Origin: Pseudomonas multiresinivorans
Lineage (GTDB): Bacteria; Pseudomonadota; Gammaproteobacteria; Pseudomonadales; Pseudomonadaceae
Assembly: GCF_012971725.1 (NCBI RefSeq)
Contig: NZ_CP048833.1
Location: forward strand, 186,001-250,000
DNA length: 64,000 nucleotides
Reading direction: 5' to 3'
This document shows positions 42,911 through 51,589 of this stretch, one piece after another. The position numbers were made by a program, and so were the translations under genes. Position 1 is the first letter of the stretch; the number at the start of each line of letters is the position of its first letter. The notes below the pieces were generated by a model. That model ran no database searches, was not told the DNA's origin, and saw only the letters and a program-made list of their open reading frames with translations.

Positions 42911-44434
42911 TCAGGAATACAGCGCCTTGAACTGCTCGCGCAGCACGTTCTTCTGCACCTTGCCCATCACATTGCGCGGCAGCGCATCGACCACCATCAC
43001 CCGCTTGGGCTGCTTGAAGCGCGCCAGTTTGCCGTCCAGCGCGGCGAGTACCTGGGCCTCGCTCGGCGCCTGGCCCTGGGTGGCCACCAGCACAGCGGTA
43101 ACGCCCTCGCCGAAGTCCGGATGCGGCACGCCGATCACCGCCGACTCGACCACGCCCGGCAGGGTGTCGAGGATTTCCTCCAGCTCCTTGGGGTACACGT
43201 TGAAGCCGCCGCTGATGATCATGTCCTTGTTGCGGCCGACGATCTGCACGTAGCCCTTGTCGTCGATGAAGCCGATGTCGCCGGTCATGAAGTAGCCGTC
43301 CGCGCGCAGTTCCTCGGCGGTCTTCTCCGGCATGCGCCAGTAGCCCTGGAACACGTTCGGCCCACGCACCTCGATCATCCCCGGCTCGCCCTGGGGCAGC
43401 GGGGTCGGCTCGGACTGCGAAGGATCGGTGATGCGCAGTTCGACGCCCGGCAGCGGGAAGCCAACGGTGCCGGCGATGCGCTCCCCATCCAGCGGGTTGG
43501 AGGTGTTCATGCCGGTCTCGGTCATGCCGTAACGCTCGAGGATCGCCATGCCGGTACGCTCGGAAAACGCCTTGTGGGTCTCGGCGGTGAGCGGCGCGGA
43601 ACCTGAGATGAACAGGCGCATGTGCGCCACCGCCTCGCGGGTCAGGCCGGGTTGGTCGAGCAGGCGGGTGTAGAAGGTCGGCACGCCCATCAGCAGGTTC
43701 ACCTGGGGCAGCAGGCGGAGCATCTGCGCGGCGTCGAACTTGCTGAGGAAGAGCATCGAACCGCCCGCCATCAGCAGGCTGTTGCAGGCCACGAACAGGC
43801 CGTGGATGTGGAAGATCGGCAGCGCATGGAGCAGCCAGTCCTCGCTGGTGATCTGCCAGGCATCCACCAGTGCGTGGGCGTTGGAGACGAGGTTGCCGTG
43901 GCTGATCATCGCCCCCTTGGAACGCCCGGTGGTGCCGGAGGTATAGAGGATCGCGGCGAGGTCGCTGGAGGCGCGCGGCACGTCGACGAAGCGCCCCGGC
44001 TTGCCATGCACGGCGTCCATCAGCGAGCCGTCGCCCTGGTCACCCAGGGTCGCCACACGAGCCACACCGCTGGCTTCGGCCAGTTCGCGTGCCTGGGCTT
44101 CGAAGGCCGGCGCACAGACGAACAGCGAAGGCTCAGAGTCGTCGAGGAAGTAGCGCAGCTCATCGCCGGTATAACCGCTGTTGAGCGGCAGGTAGACCGC
44201 GCCAACGCGCAGCACGGCAAGGTAGAGCATCACCGTCTCGGGGCTCTTGTCGACCTGCACGGCAACGCGGTCGCCCGGCTGCACGCCGAGTTCCACCAGC
44301 GCATGGGCGAACTGCGAAGTGCTGCGCAGCATGTCAGCATAGCTGTAGCCGCCACCCAATGGCGTGCGGATGAAGGGTTTGGACAGGTCGCTGGGCAGGT
44401 GCTTGCCGACTTCGGCGAAAAGGCTCTGGTTCAT
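42911..44434 (-). CDS. matB: Malonyl-CoA synthetase (MatB-type acyl-CoA ligase)
   Basis: A 507-residue ANL-superfamily ligase. The AMP-binding P-loop is ILYTSGTTGRSKGAM, then ERYGMTETGM, the hinge YFMTGDIGFIDDKG, and the C-terminal lysine in NVMGKVQKN. The family assignment to MatB rests on length, the RYGMTETGMNTSNP segment and the decarboxylase gene nine bases upstream. It would convert malonate, CoA and ATP to malonyl-CoA. It is the last gene of the seven-gene set. A methylmalonate preference cannot be excluded. Confidence 0.9.
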   Translation of the reverse strand: MNQSLFAEVGKHLPSDLSKPFIRTPLGGGYSYADMLRSTSQFAHALVELGVQPGDRVAVQVDKSPETVMLYLAVLRVGAVYLPLNSGYTGDELRYFLDDSEPSLFVCAPAFEAQARELAEASGVARVATLGDQGDGSLMDAVHGKPGRFVDVPRASSDLAAILYTSGTTGRSKGAMISHGNLVSNAHALVDAWQITSEDWLLHALPIFHIHGLFVACNSLLMAGGSMLFLSKFDAAQMLRLLPQVNLLMGVPTFYTRLLDQPGLTREAVAHMRLFISGSAPLTAETHKAFSERTGMAILERYGMTETGMNTSNPLDGERIAGTVGFPLPGVELRITDPSQSEPTPLPQGEPGMIEVRGPNVFQGYWRMPEKTAEELRADGYFMTGDIGFIDDKGYVQIVGRNKDMIISGGFNVYPKELEEILDTLPGVVESAVIGVPHPDFGEGVTAVLVATQGQAPSEAQVLAALDGKLARFKQPKRVMVVDALPRNVMGKVQKNVLREQFKALYS

Positions 44435-44443
44435 GGTGAGGTC

Positions 44444-45763
44444 CTAGCGTTTTGTTTTCGCCGACAGCGTCGCGAGCTTGCGCACCTCGAGTGAGGCCGC
44501 GACCGCGCCCTGGTTGGCGTAGGCTTCGTGGTTCTTTTCGATCTGGCGCAGTTCGTAGCGGTAATTGACCATCAGCCCGGCGGCCTGGCGCAGGCCGCTG
44601 GCGGAAAGGTCCCCGCGCCAGTTCAGGCGCTCCAGGCGAGCGCCGTTGCCAAGGTGGAAGCGTGCCACCGGGTCGAGCGGCAGGCCGGCGCCATTCTTGG
44701 CGTGCAGGAAATATTCGGCGGCCAGCGCCAGCAGCGGCTGCTCGGTGCGCGGCGGTGGCGGCGCGTCGGGCTTGAGTGCCTTGAGCAGGTCGGCGGCGGC
44801 CGCGCCCAGTTGCGGGTCGTCGCCCAGGCCGTCGAGCCAGCGACGGAAGCCGGGTACCGGCGACAGGGTGACGTACTGGCGCAGGCCGGGAATCTCCCGC
44901 GCCAGCTCTTCCACCACCTGCTTGATCAGGAAGTTGCCGAAGGAAATGCCGCGCAGGCCGTCCTGGCAGTTGCTGATGGAGTAGAAGACGGCGGTGTCGG
45001 GTTCTTCCAGCGGCTGCGCGGGCGAACCAGGCTCCAGAATATCGGCGATCGCACCGGGCATCGCACGGGTCAGCGCCACCTCGACGAAGATCAGCGGTTC
45101 TTCCGCCAGCGCCGGGTGGAAGAAGGCGAAGCAGCGGCGGTCGGCCGGTTGCAGGCGGCTGCGCAGGTCGTCCCAGTCCTTGATGGCGTGGACGGCCTCG
45201 TACTTGATGATCTTTTCCAGGATCGACGCCGGGGTCGACCAGTCGATGCGCCGCAGCACCAGGAAGCCACGGTTGAACCAGGACGCCAGCAGGTGCTGCA
45301 GGTCGTGATCCACGGCCGCCAGCTCGGGCTTGCCCTTGAGTTCCCCCAGCAGCCGGCGGCGCATGGCGATCAGCTCAGCGGTACCGCCCGGCGCCTGATT
45401 GAGGCGGCGGAACAGTTCCTGGCGCGGCGGTTCGCTGGCCTCGAACAGCTTCGTGGTGTTGGCCGACGAAGGATCGTCGAGATAGCGCTGGCAGGCTTCG
45501 GCCAGCGCGTCATGGGGCGGCGCGAAGTCCTTGAGCAGCGTGTCGAAGAAAGCCTTCTGCTGCTCCTCCGGGCAGTCGCGGTAGGCGCACAGCACCTGCC
45601 GCGCCAGCGCCACGCCGGAAGCCTCACCGTGGCCGGAAATCAGTTTGCGACAGGCCTGCGCCAGCGCCTGGGCATTGCCCGGCGCCGGTTCGCGCGACTC
45701 CAGCAATTGCCGGCCGCGCTCGCTGATGCTCTGCAGCAGTTCCTGGAAGAAGCTGATGTTCAT
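44444..45763 (-). CDS. Malonyl-CoA decarboxylase
   Basis: A 439-residue malonyl-CoA decarboxylase (MCD/MatA family), with an N-terminal helical domain to about residue 155 and a GNAT-like C-terminal domain. Family segments are FVEVALTRAMPGAI, TAVFYSISNCQDGLRGISFG and AEYFLHAKNGAGLPLDPVA. It turns malonyl-CoA into acetyl-CoA and CO2. Paired with matB it completes malonate use by the mat route, distinct from the mdc malonate decarboxylase complex known in several pseudomonads. It starts 27 bases after the amidase stop. Confidence 0.94.
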   Translation of the reverse strand: MNISFFQELLQSISERGRQLLESREPAPGNAQALAQACRKLISGHGEASGVALARQVLCAYRDCPEEQQKAFFDTLLKDFAPPHDALAEACQRYLDDPSSANTTKLFEASEPPRQELFRRLNQAPGGTAELIAMRRRLLGELKGKPELAAVDHDLQHLLASWFNRGFLVLRRIDWSTPASILEKIIKYEAVHAIKDWDDLRSRLQPADRRCFAFFHPALAEEPLIFVEVALTRAMPGAIADILEPGSPAQPLEEPDTAVFYSISNCQDGLRGISFGNFLIKQVVEELAREIPGLRQYVTLSPVPGFRRWLDGLGDDPQLGAAAADLLKALKPDAPPPPRTEQPLLALAAEYFLHAKNGAGLPLDPVARFHLGNGARLERLNWRGDLSASGLRQAAGLMVNYRYELRQIEKNHEAYANQGAVAASLEVRKLATLSAKTKR

Positions 45764-45790
45764 GCGTCCCCCTCGCTTGTGAATAAGTGA

Positions 45791-47251
45791 TCAGTCGCCC
45801 TTCAGCATGGGCGGCGGGCAGCGCTGGTACCAGCGCGAAGCCTGCTCGTAGGCGTGGGCCAGTTGCAGCACGGCCATGTCGGCCTGGTGCTTGCCGATGA
45901 TCTGGATGCCCATGGGCAGGCCCTGTTCATTGAAGCCCACCGGCACGTTGGCCACCGGGCATCCGGACAGGGTGGCCGGGATCACCACTTCCATCCAGCG
46001 GTGGTAGGTATCCATGGCCTTGCCGGCGACTTCCTTCGGCCAGTCCCAGCTCTTGTCGAACGGGAACAGTTGCGCGCTGGGCAGCAGCAGGTAGTCGTAG
46101 CGCTCGAACAGCTGGCTGATGGCGCGGTACCAGTCGCTGCGCGCGGCAGAGGCACGGAACACGTCCATGGCGGACAGCTTCAGGCCGTTCTCCACTTCCC
46201 AGATCGCCTCGGGCTTGAGCAGTTCGCGCTTGGCCGGATCGGTATAGGCCGCGCCGAGGGAGCCGGCGACCATCCAGTGACGCAGGGTGCGCCAGGTGTC
46301 CCAGAGACGCTCGGCGGAGAAGCCCATGGCGGTGTCTTCGATGTGGCAGCCAATGGCTTCGAAGTCGGCGAAGGATTTGCGGCATAGCTCCAGCACGCCC
46401 TTTTCCATCGGCAGGTGGCCGCCCAGGTCGCCCAGCCAGCCCAGGCGCGCGCCCTTGAAGTCGCGCTCCAGCCTGCCGGCGAACTGCTCGCCACTCTCGG
46501 CAATGGACAGCGGCGCGCGGGCATCGCCGCCGGCCTGCACCGACAGCAGCAGCGCCACATCCTGCACGCTGCGGCCCATCGGACCTTCGTAGCCGAGCTG
46601 GTCGATGAACAGGTCGGCGCTGTCGTCGAAGGGCACGCGGCCCTGGGACGGACGGAAGCCGACGATGTTATTGAAGGCCGCGGGGTTGCGCAGCGAGCCC
46701 ATCATGTCGCTGCCGTCGGCCACCGGGACCATCTGCAGCGCCAGGGCCGCCGCCGCGCCACCGCTGCTGCCGCCGGCGGTGCGTTCGGGCGCGTAGGCGC
46801 AGCCGGTAGCACCGAAGATCGGGTTGTAACTGTGCGAGCCGAGACCGAATTCCGGGGTGTTGGTCTTGCCGATCAGCACGGCGCCGGCCGCGCGGATGCG
46901 CTCGACCATGATGCCGTCGCGTTCGGGCACATAGTCGCGGAACAGCGGCGAGCCGAGGGTGGTGCGGATGCCCTGGGTCAGCGACAGGTCCTTCACCGCA
47001 TGAGGCAGGCCATGCATCCAGCCGCGGTATTCGCCGCGCGCCAGCTCGGCGTCGCGCAGGTCGGCCTCGGCGAGCAGCTGCTCTTCGGGCTGCAGGCTGA
47101 TGATGGCGTTGACCGCCGGGTTGTAGCGCTCGATCTGCGCCAGGTGCGCCTGCATGACTTCGCGGCAGGACACCTGGCGCAGGCGGATGTGCTGGGCCAG
47201 TTCATGGGCCTGGAGCTGGACGAGTTCGTTGTTGTGCTTGTACTGGCTCAT
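45791..47251 (-). CDS. Amidase-signature hydrolase, likely malonate-releasing
   Basis: A 486-residue amidase-signature enzyme. The Ser-cisSer-Lys triad is visible as K87 in PHAVKDLS, S162 in TAGGSSGGAAA and S186 in DMMGSLRNPA, with the expected 24-residue spacing between the serines. The family hydrolyses amides, including malonamate (malonamidase E2 beside mat genes in rhizobia) and ureidomalonate. Position between the ABC importer and malonyl-CoA decarboxylase suggests release of malonate, which is inference. A general aryl or aliphatic amidase is the alternative. Confidence 0.88.
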   Translation of the reverse strand: MSQYKHNNELVQLQAHELAQHIRLRQVSCREVMQAHLAQIERYNPAVNAIISLQPEEQLLAEADLRDAELARGEYRGWMHGLPHAVKDLSLTQGIRTTLGSPLFRDYVPERDGIMVERIRAAGAVLIGKTNTPEFGLGSHSYNPIFGATGCAYAPERTAGGSSGGAAAALALQMVPVADGSDMMGSLRNPAAFNNIVGFRPSQGRVPFDDSADLFIDQLGYEGPMGRSVQDVALLLSVQAGGDARAPLSIAESGEQFAGRLERDFKGARLGWLGDLGGHLPMEKGVLELCRKSFADFEAIGCHIEDTAMGFSAERLWDTWRTLRHWMVAGSLGAAYTDPAKRELLKPEAIWEVENGLKLSAMDVFRASAARSDWYRAISQLFERYDYLLLPSAQLFPFDKSWDWPKEVAGKAMDTYHRWMEVVIPATLSGCPVANVPVGFNEQGLPMGIQIIGKHQADMAVLQLAHAYEQASRWYQRCPPPMLKGD

Positions 47252-47353
47252 GGAGCGCGGCCTTCTTTCATCGGGAGCTTCCGGCAGATGGGAAGCCTAT
47301 GTCGGGTTCAGCAACCCCGCTGGCAGGCGAGGCTTGTTGCGTTCTTCAGGCCG

Positions 47354-47394
47354 AGCGATGCCGCTGCGCCGAGCTGGCGCACGCGTGCATCGCT
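47354..47394 (-). promoter_or_regulatory. Strong nested hairpin between binding-protein and amidase genes
   Basis: AGCGATGC (47354-47361) and GCATCGCT (47387-47394) enclose a second pair TGCGCC/GGCGCA. It lies 25 bases past the binding-protein stop in the 167-base gap, the only long gap in the gene set. No T-tract follows, so partial termination or mRNA protection is more likely than full termination. Confidence 0.55.
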
Positions 47395-47418
47395 GTGCCG
47401 TATTCCCGTCTGGCGAGA

Positions 47419-48456
47419 TCAGCGCATCAGGTTGGTCCAGATACGGTCGGCCAGGCGGATCGCGCCTTCGCCGCAGGTCTTGCTGAACACCACCTTGGTG
47501 CCCTCGGGGATGTGCAGTTCCGGCGCATCCTTGAGGCTGGCATCGAGGAAGGGTTCCACGCCCTTGATCGGGCTCTGGTGCTTGAGGAAGTTCTGGGTCA
47601 TCGCCGAGTTTTCCGGCTGGCTGAGGAAGGCGATGAACTTCTTCGCGTTCTCCGGGTGCTTGGCGCCGGCCGGGATCACCAGGTTGTCCACCCAGGCCAT
47701 CACGCCCTCTTTCGGGTAGAGGTACTTCAGGCTGGATTTCATCTCACGCGCACGCATCGACGAGCCGCCCCAGAACATCGACATGTCGACTTCGCCCGAG
47801 GCCAGGTTCTCGCGGATCGAGCCGGCCTTGGAGCTGTAGGTCTTCACGAAGGGCTTCTGGGTCTTCAGCAGGGTCAGCACCTGTTGCATCTGCTTGGGGT
47901 CCTCGCTGCACAGCGGGATGCCCAGGTAGAGGCTGGCGGTGTCGATCACTTCGCTGGCCGAGTCGAACATGTTGATCTTGCCCTGCAGCTCCTTCGGCGG
48001 GGTGAACAGCACCGAGTAGCTGTCGGCCGGGCCGCTGTATTTCGCGCTGTCCAGCACCACGCTGGTGGTGCCCCAGATGAAGGGCACGGCGTAGGCGCCT
48101 TCCGGGTCCCAGGCGGGTTTCTTCAGGTTGTCCTCGACGTTGGCGTAGTACGGCTGGCCGGCCGGGTCGAAGCGCTCCAGCAATTTTTCCTGGATCAGGA
48201 TCGGCACGAACTGGTGCGAGGGAATCGCCACGTCGTAACCGGTGCCACCCTGCTTGAGCTTGGCCAGCAGGGTCTCGTTGGAGTCATAGGAATCCACGGT
48301 GACCTTGATGCCGCTTTCCTTCTCGAACTTCTCCAGGATCTGCGGGGTGAAATAGCCACTCCAGCTCACCACGTTGAGTTGCTCGGCGGCCTGTGCGTTG
48401 GCCATGGCCAGGCCCAGCGTCAGCGAGGCCCCTACAGCAGCGATCAGTTTGCTCAT
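47419..48456 (-). CDS. PotD/SpuD-like ABC substrate-binding protein
   Basis: A 345-residue periplasmic binding protein with a signal peptide (SKLIAAVGASLTLGLAMANA, then QAA). The mature start EQLNVVSWSGYFTPQILEKF is typical of the polyamine/spermidine binding group. A WGGSSMRAREM segment lies in the ligand-cleft region. The family name suggests polyamines, but the neighbouring malonate genes argue for a different small ligand. It belongs to the same operon as the two permeases and the ATPase. Confidence 0.88.
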   Translation of the reverse strand: MSKLIAAVGASLTLGLAMANAQAAEQLNVVSWSGYFTPQILEKFEKESGIKVTVDSYDSNETLLAKLKQGGTGYDVAIPSHQFVPILIQEKLLERFDPAGQPYYANVEDNLKKPAWDPEGAYAVPFIWGTTSVVLDSAKYSGPADSYSVLFTPPKELQGKINMFDSASEVIDTASLYLGIPLCSEDPKQMQQVLTLLKTQKPFVKTYSSKAGSIRENLASGEVDMSMFWGGSSMRAREMKSSLKYLYPKEGVMAWVDNLVIPAGAKHPENAKKFIAFLSQPENSAMTQNFLKHQSPIKGVEPFLDASLKDAPELHIPEGTKVVFSKTCGEGAIRLADRIWTNLMR

Positions 48457-48477
48457 CTTCTACTCCGGTATGTGGGC

Positions 48478-49287
48478 TCAGGCCTTCTTCTTGCCGAGCA
48501 GGTAGGACAGGGTTACGAACAGCACGGAAACGCCAAGGATCAGGGTCGACACCGCGTTCACATCGGGCGTCACGCCCATGCGCAACAGGCCGAAGATGAA
48601 GATTGGCAAGGTGGTGGTACCGGCCTGGGAGACCATCATCGAGATCACGAAGTTATCCAGCGAGACGATGAAGGCGAGCATCACCCCGGAGAAGATCCCC
48701 GGCATCAGCAGCGGCAGGGTGACCTTGCGGAAGGTCCGCCAGGGCCCGGCGTAGAGGTCGGCGGCGGCCTGCTCCAGGGACAGGTCCATGTCGTTCAGCC
48801 GCGCGCGGATCGGCAGGTAGGCGAACGGGATGCAGAACACCGTGTGGGCGATGATCAGGTTGCCGTAGCCCAGCGACAGGCCGAGGGTGGAGAACAGCGC
48901 CAGGGTGGCGACGCCGACCACGATCTCGGGCAGCACCAGCGGCAGCATGATCGTTCCCATGGACAGGCGCAGGCCCTTGAACTTGGCCCCGCGCGAGGTG
49001 CCCAGAGCGGCCAGGGTGGCGATCGCCGTGGCGATCACGCTGGCGCACACGGCGATCAGCAGGCTGTTGCCGGCGGCCTGGCGCAGCGCCTGGTTGGCGA
49101 AGGCGCTGCGGTACCAGTCGAGGCTGAAGCCGGTCCACACGGTGGCGGACTGGTTGGCGTTGAACGACAGCACCACCAGCACCACGATGGGCGCGTAGAG
49201 GTACAGGTAGAACAGGAAACTCAGGACGCCGAAGCCACGGAAATCCTGCACGCCCAGACGGCGCTTGGTCAGCAGCGAGAGCATCAT
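48478..49287 (-). CDS. PotC-like ABC transporter permease
   Basis: A 269-residue permease with six predicted spans. Its EAA-type loop is LEQAAADLYAGPWRTFRKVT, then LPLLMPGIFSG. It belongs to the BinPdct MetI-like fold used by spermidine/putrescine-type importers. Its start overlaps the stop of the PotB-like gene. Two tandem ATGs (49287 and 49284) are possible; the second has the better spacing from GGAGG. Confidence 0.9.
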   Translation of the reverse strand: MMLSLLTKRRLGVQDFRGFGVLSFLFYLYLYAPIVVLVVLSFNANQSATVWTGFSLDWYRSAFANQALRQAAGNSLLIAVCASVIATAIATLAALGTSRGAKFKGLRLSMGTIMLPLVLPEIVVGVATLALFSTLGLSLGYGNLIIAHTVFCIPFAYLPIRARLNDMDLSLEQAAADLYAGPWRTFRKVTLPLLMPGIFSGVMLAFIVSLDNFVISMMVSQAGTTTLPIFIFGLLRMGVTPDVNAVSTLILGVSVLFVTLSYLLGKKKA

Positions 49288-50210
49288 TCACCTCCCCGGG
49301 CGATGCGCAGGCGCTCGGCGCGCATCGCGTAGAACATCAGCACCAGCATCACGGCTCCCATCAGCACCAGCGACAGCGCCGCGCCGAAGGGCCAGTTCCG
49401 CGAGTCGCTGAACTGCCGGAAGATCAGGTTGCCGAGCATCATCTTGGTGCCGCCGCCGAGCAGCTCGGGGGCGATCATCGCGCCCAGGCAGGGCACGAAG
49501 GTGAGGATGGCGCCGGCGAGAATCCCCGGCCGGGCGATCGGCAGGACCACCTTGCGCAGGGTGCGGATACGCCCGGCGTAAAGGTCCTGGGCCGCTTCGA
49601 GCAGGCGCATGTCCATCTTCTCGAGGGTCGCGTAGATCGGCAGCACAACGAAGGGCGCGTAGGTGTAGACCAGGCCCAGCAGCACGGCGCCGTCGGTGTA
49701 GAGCAGGTTCAGCGGCTGGTGGATCAGCCCTAAGCTCATCAGCGTGCCGTTGACCACACCGGTGCCGCGCAACAGCAGGATCCAGGCGTAGGTGCGGATC
49801 AGCAGGTTGGCCCAGAACGGCACGGTGATCAGGAAGATCAGCAGGCCGCGACGGTGCGCCGGCTGCATGGCCAGCCACACCGCCACCGGGAAGCCCAGCA
49901 GCAGGGTGATCACGGTAGTCGCCGCGGCGATGCCGATGGAGCGCAGCGCGATCATCACGTAGGAGTCGGCGAAGGCCAGGCTGTCGTCGAGCTGGCGCTC
50001 GAACAGCAGCGAGACGTAGGCGTCGATACTGAAGTGCGGGTTCACGCCACCGTAAGGGTTGGCCTGCATCAGCGAGTAACCGACGACGATGAAGATCGGC
50101 ACAATCAGGAACAGGCCGATGGACACCAGCGCGGGCGATACGCCAAGGAAGCTGCGCAGCGCCTGGCGCCGCTCCAGCGCATTGCCGGAGGTTGTGGATA
50201 ACGGGTTCAT
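49284..50210 (-). CDS. PotB-like ABC transporter permease
   Basis: A 308-residue permease with about six spans and a long N-terminal extension. The EAA-type loop is LEAAQDLYAGRIRTLRKVVL, then PIARPGILAGA. It partners the PotC-like gene, which it overlaps at the stop codon. The ATG at 50210 follows GGAGG by five bases; an in-frame GTG two codons earlier is unlikely. It starts 12 bases after the ATPase stop. Confidence 0.9.
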   Translation of the reverse strand: MNPLSTTSGNALERRQALRSFLGVSPALVSIGLFLIVPIFIVVGYSLMQANPYGGVNPHFSIDAYVSLLFERQLDDSLAFADSYVMIALRSIGIAAATTVITLLLGFPVAVWLAMQPAHRRGLLIFLITVPFWANLLIRTYAWILLLRGTGVVNGTLMSLGLIHQPLNLLYTDGAVLLGLVYTYAPFVVLPIYATLEKMDMRLLEAAQDLYAGRIRTLRKVVLPIARPGILAGAILTFVPCLGAMIAPELLGGGTKMMLGNLIFRQFSDSRNWPFGAALSLVLMGAVMLVLMFYAMRAERLRIARGGE

Positions 50211-50222
50211 GCTCACCTCCGC

Positions 50223-51341
50223 TCAGTCCACCAGGACGCTGGCGCTGCCTTTCTCGAACAGCAGCCCGGCGCGTTGCCCGGCTACCAGGCGCTGACGCTG
50301 GCCGGCACTGTTGGGCGCGCGGACAGTCAGCTTGCTGCCGTCGGCGAGTGCCACCTGGTACTGCAGGTCGGTGCCCAGGTAGATCTGCTGGACGACGGTG
50401 CAGGGCGCGGCGGACGACGCGTCCTCGGCCACCAGTTGCAGGCGCTCGGGGCGGATCGACAGGGTGACTTCGGCGCCGACCTTCAGGCCCTCGCGGGAGC
50501 CGGCCTCGATCAACTGCTCGCCGCCGATGCGGTAGTACGCGCGGTCGCCGTCGAAGTTCTCGACGCGGGCCGGGAGGAAGTTGGTCTCGCCGATGAAGTC
50601 GGCGACGAAGCGGTTGCGCGGATGCTCGTAGATGTCGTCCGGGCGACCCACCTGCTGCACCTCGCCCTCGGAGAGCACGGCGATGCGGTCGGACATGGTC
50701 AGCGCTTCTTCCTGGTCGTGGGTGACGAAGATGAAGGTGATGCCGGTCTTGGCCTGGATCGCCTTGAGCTCTTCACGCATGGCCTGGCGCAGCTTGAGGT
50801 CGAGCGCGGAAAGCGGCTCATCGAGCAGCAGCACCTTCGGATGTGGCGCCAGGGCACGGGCCAGGGCGACGCGCTGCTGCTGGCCGCCGGAGAGCTGGGT
50901 CGGCTTGCGCTGGGCGAAGCGTTCCATCTGCACCAGGGCGAGCATCTCGCGGACGCGCTCGGCGACCTGCACCTTGCTCATGCGCTGGCCCATCGGGTGG
51001 GATTCCAGGCCGAAGGCGAGGTTCTCGGCGATGGTCATGTGCGGGAACAGTGCGTAGTGCTGGAAGACCGTGTTGACCGGGCGCTCGAACGGTGGCCGGT
51101 CGGCGATGTTCTCGCCGTACAGCTGGATTTCCCCGGCGGTGGGGAATTCGAAGCCGGCGATCATCCGCAGCAGGGTGGTCTTGCCGCAGCCCGAAGGGCC
51201 GAGCAGGGTGAAGAATTCGTTGTCGCGGATGTCCAGGTCGACGCATTTGAGCGCGACGGGACCGCTGGCCGGGTCGCCGTAGACCTTGCGCACGGAGCGG
51301 ATCGAGACCGCCGCCGTCTGCAGGCTGTGCAGGGCATTCAT
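50223..51341 (-). CDS. PotA-like ABC transporter ATPase
   Basis: A 372-residue ABC ATPase with a C-terminal TOBE domain. Walker A is LLGPSGCGKTT at 47-56, the signature is QLSGGQQQRVALARAL, and Walker B is LLLDEPLSALD, with FVTHDQEEALTMSD as the H-loop. The family energises uptake of small cations and carboxylates. It is the first gene of the seven-gene set, and the space upstream to the divergent LysR gene holds the shared regulatory region. Confidence 0.93.
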   Translation of the reverse strand: MNALHSLQTAAVSIRSVRKVYGDPASGPVALKCVDLDIRDNEFFTLLGPSGCGKTTLLRMIAGFEFPTAGEIQLYGENIADRPPFERPVNTVFQHYALFPHMTIAENLAFGLESHPMGQRMSKVQVAERVREMLALVQMERFAQRKPTQLSGGQQQRVALARALAPHPKVLLLDEPLSALDLKLRQAMREELKAIQAKTGITFIFVTHDQEEALTMSDRIAVLSEGEVQQVGRPDDIYEHPRNRFVADFIGETNFLPARVENFDGDRAYYRIGGEQLIEAGSREGLKVGAEVTLSIRPERLQLVAEDASSAAPCTVVQQIYLGTDLQYQVALADGSKLTVRAPNSAGQRQRLVAGQRAGLLFEKGSASVLVD

Positions 51342-51589
51342 GGTGAAACCTCCGCATCCTTCCCGTCCGCCGCACGCTGGCGTTCGGGGGATCTTGTAGT
51401 TGTTCTGGCAGGGCTGGAGTAAACGCTGGATGCAGCGCTGGCCGTGGGTTCGGCTCGATATTGTGGTGATGCTGCTGGAGCGGATATTCGAAGAAAGGTG
51501 GTTGAGCGAAAAGCTCAATTTTCTTACATTCGATATTAAATAATTTAACAGCTGAAATTTAACAGCTCAGCCCGCCTTCGAGGTCAGCC
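51342..51589. promoter_or_regulatory. Divergent promoter region of LysR gene and transporter operon
   Basis: 248 bases separate the two divergent starts. The LysR-proximal 100 bases are AT-rich (TTTTCTTACATTCGATATTA). It contains two direct copies of AATTTAACAGCT at 51542-51553 and 51556-51567, a 14-base period. This is the expected site for LysR-type control. Confidence 0.55.
51542..51567. repeat. Tandem direct repeat AATTTAACAGCT, two copies
   Basis: Two exact 12-base copies with a 2-base spacer, 22 bases before the LysR start codon. It may be a regulator binding site or a chance duplication; it overlaps the region where the LysR ribosome-binding site and leader lie. Confidence 0.7.

Noticed and set aside
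44528..45790. 420-codon plus-strand frame opposite malonyl-CoA decarboxylase
   Set aside because: Antisense shadow; the decarboxylase family motifs are all on the minus strand.
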